This document shows positions 11,473-12,164 of a stretch of 12,164 nt of DNA, in pieces. The notes under the pieces were generated by a model that saw nothing but the letters and a program-made list of their open reading frames with translations, was not told where the DNA came from and did no database searches. The position numbers and the translations under genes were made by a program. Location: NCBI GenBank assembly GCA_946539175.1, contig CAMNHH010000063.1:1-12164 (forward strand), given 5' to 3'. Origin of the DNA: an uncultured Clostridia bacterium (GTDB taxonomy: Bacteria > Bacillota > Clostridia > Oscillospirales > Oscillospiraceae). Within the stretch, counting starts at the first letter, position 1; every line of letters begins with the position of its first letter.

Positions 11473-12164
11473 TCGATGACACCTCCCGCCCGTTCAATGG
11501 ATTCCGCCAGGGCCCGCCGGGCCATTTCCACGGCAATGTGCTGGCGGAAGGCCTTGCTGGCCCGCCAGGAATCCCGGGGGTTGATGTCCAGCAGCACCGC
11601 CAGGGCAAACTCGTCGATCATCTCCCGGGTGGGCCGGGAGCCGTTGGCCACCCCTTCCGCGGAGGGGACCCGCATGGGCACCGGACCCGCCACGCCGTAG
11701 GCGATGCGGCAGCGGCGGATGTATTTTTTGTCGGGGCTCAGCCGCACGTTCACGGAGCAGCCCAGGGAGGCGATCTCCATGGCGTTCCGCATGCCGTACT
11801 TGATGTATTTGCCGAAGCAGCCCTCCCAGCTCTCCTTCGGGATCAGAAGGGCGGTCTGGATCTCCCCCTCCCCGGCCCGGATGTCCACCTGGCCCGCCTT
11901 GATGTAGAAGTCCCGGATGGGCAGGCGGCGGACGCCGTTTTTGCCCGTCAGCTCCACAATGGCGTCCCAGGCGATGAGGGTGGAGGCGGAGTCGGCGGAG
12001 GTGACGCCGTTGCAGGTGTTGCCGCCGATGGTACCGATGTTGCGGATCTGGGGGGAGCCCACCTGGTCCACGGCCTCGCCCAGCACGTTGACGTACTTTT
12101 GGATGATGGGGTCCCTGGTGATGTGGGAGAAGCTGGTCAGAGAGCCGATGCGGATGTTTTCCTC
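11469..12164 (-). CDS. xdhB: Xanthine dehydrogenase-type FAD-binding subunit (5' end outside window)
   Basis: The minus-strand frame is open from the right edge of the window to the TGA at 11471-11469, giving 231 residues of the C-terminal part. The first visible residues, EENIRIGSLTSFSHI, belong to the family, so the GTG codon at 12086 is internal and the true start lies beyond the edge. The FAD pyrophosphate-binding signature is QIRNIGTIGGNTCNG, followed by SADSAS. The second half (from about GCFGKYIKYGMRNAMEIA) matches the C-terminal domain of CO-dehydrogenase flavoproteins. This subunit takes electrons from the [2Fe-2S] subunit and passes them to NAD or another acceptor. It is followed directly by the Fe-S subunit gene with a four-base overlap. 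In the E. coli order the molybdopterin subunit would lie upstream, outside the window, and so would the promoter. Confidence 0.94.
   Translation of the reverse strand, partial: EENIRIGSLTSFSHITRDPIIQKYVNVLGEAVDQVGSPQIRNIGTIGGNTCNGVTSADSASTLIAWDAIVELTGKNGVRRLPIRDFYIKAGQVDIRAGEGEIQTALLIPKESWEGCFGKYIKYGMRNAMEIASLGCSVNVRLSPDKKYIRRCRIAYGVAGPVPMRVPSAEGVANGSRPTREMIDEFALAVLLDINPRDSWRASKAFRQHIAVEMARRALAESIERAGGVIE

Noticed and set aside
10945..11700. 251-codon open frame on the plus strand
   Set aside because: It runs opposite the Fe-S and FAD subunit genes and starts inside the terminator; the minus-strand cysteine motifs are decisive.
11469..12086. GTG at 12086 as the true start of the FAD subunit
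   Set aside because: The frame stays open to the window edge and the 26 residues before it (beginning EENIRIGSLTSFSHI) match the family, so the gene is simply cut by the edge.

Overview
The window reads as a chromosomal segment of a GC-rich, anaerobic Firmicute, most likely a Clostridia / Oscillospiraceae-type gut bacterium. This is inferred from the lon-engB gene pair, the strong AGGAGG-type ribosome sites, the sigma-A-like promoters, very GC-rich codon use and the molybdenum hydroxylase (xanthine dehydrogenase-type) genes. No marker gene for taxonomy (rRNA, tRNA) is present. Both edges cut genes: lon at the left, and the FAD subunit of a molybdenum hydroxylase at the right.

Left part (1-2811, + strand): the C-terminal protease domain of Lon; engB/ysxC, the ribosome-assembly GTPase; a 108-base gap holding two short GC hairpins, one resembling a dispersed intergenic repeat; a small two-pass membrane protein of visibly lower GC; and a zinc-ribbon protein of unknown function that ends at a good intrinsic terminator (2781-2811).

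Centre (2833-9785, + strand): this is the unusual part. A near-consensus promoter (TTGCCA, 17 bases, TATAAT) drives a tightly packed three-gene unit with overlapping ends. The first gene encodes a 1546-residue protein that appears to join an HD phosphohydrolase domain, a long HEAT-like helical region, a NadD/CoaD-type nucleotidyltransferase domain, a GNAT-like segment and a type I phosphoribosyltransferase-like domain. The second encodes a divergent lactate/malate-dehydrogenase-fold protein with a clear NAD-binding loop, but Met at the usual catalytic Asp position. The third encodes a flavodoxin-like / NADPH-FMN-reductase protein with a cysteine cluster. All three domain sets point to nucleotide or nicotinamide/flavin cofactor chemistry. 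I infer a dedicated cofactor-related pathway or sensing system, but no substrate can be read from the sequence. This is the best candidate in the window for an undescribed system.

Right part: a monocistronic KapD/ERI1-like DEDDh 3'-5' exonuclease with a Cys/His metal-binding module and a strongly basic tail. It has its own extended -10 promoter (9829-9857), a GTG start and a long hairpin terminator (10908-10966). Converging on it from the right edge (- strand) are the genes for the FAD-binding subunit (partial) and the two-cluster [2Fe-2S] subunit of a xanthine dehydrogenase-type enzyme, coupled by an ATGA overlap. The molybdopterin subunit should lie beyond the right edge if the order is as in E. 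coli xdhABC.

No CRISPR array, insertion sequence, rRNA or tRNA was seen.
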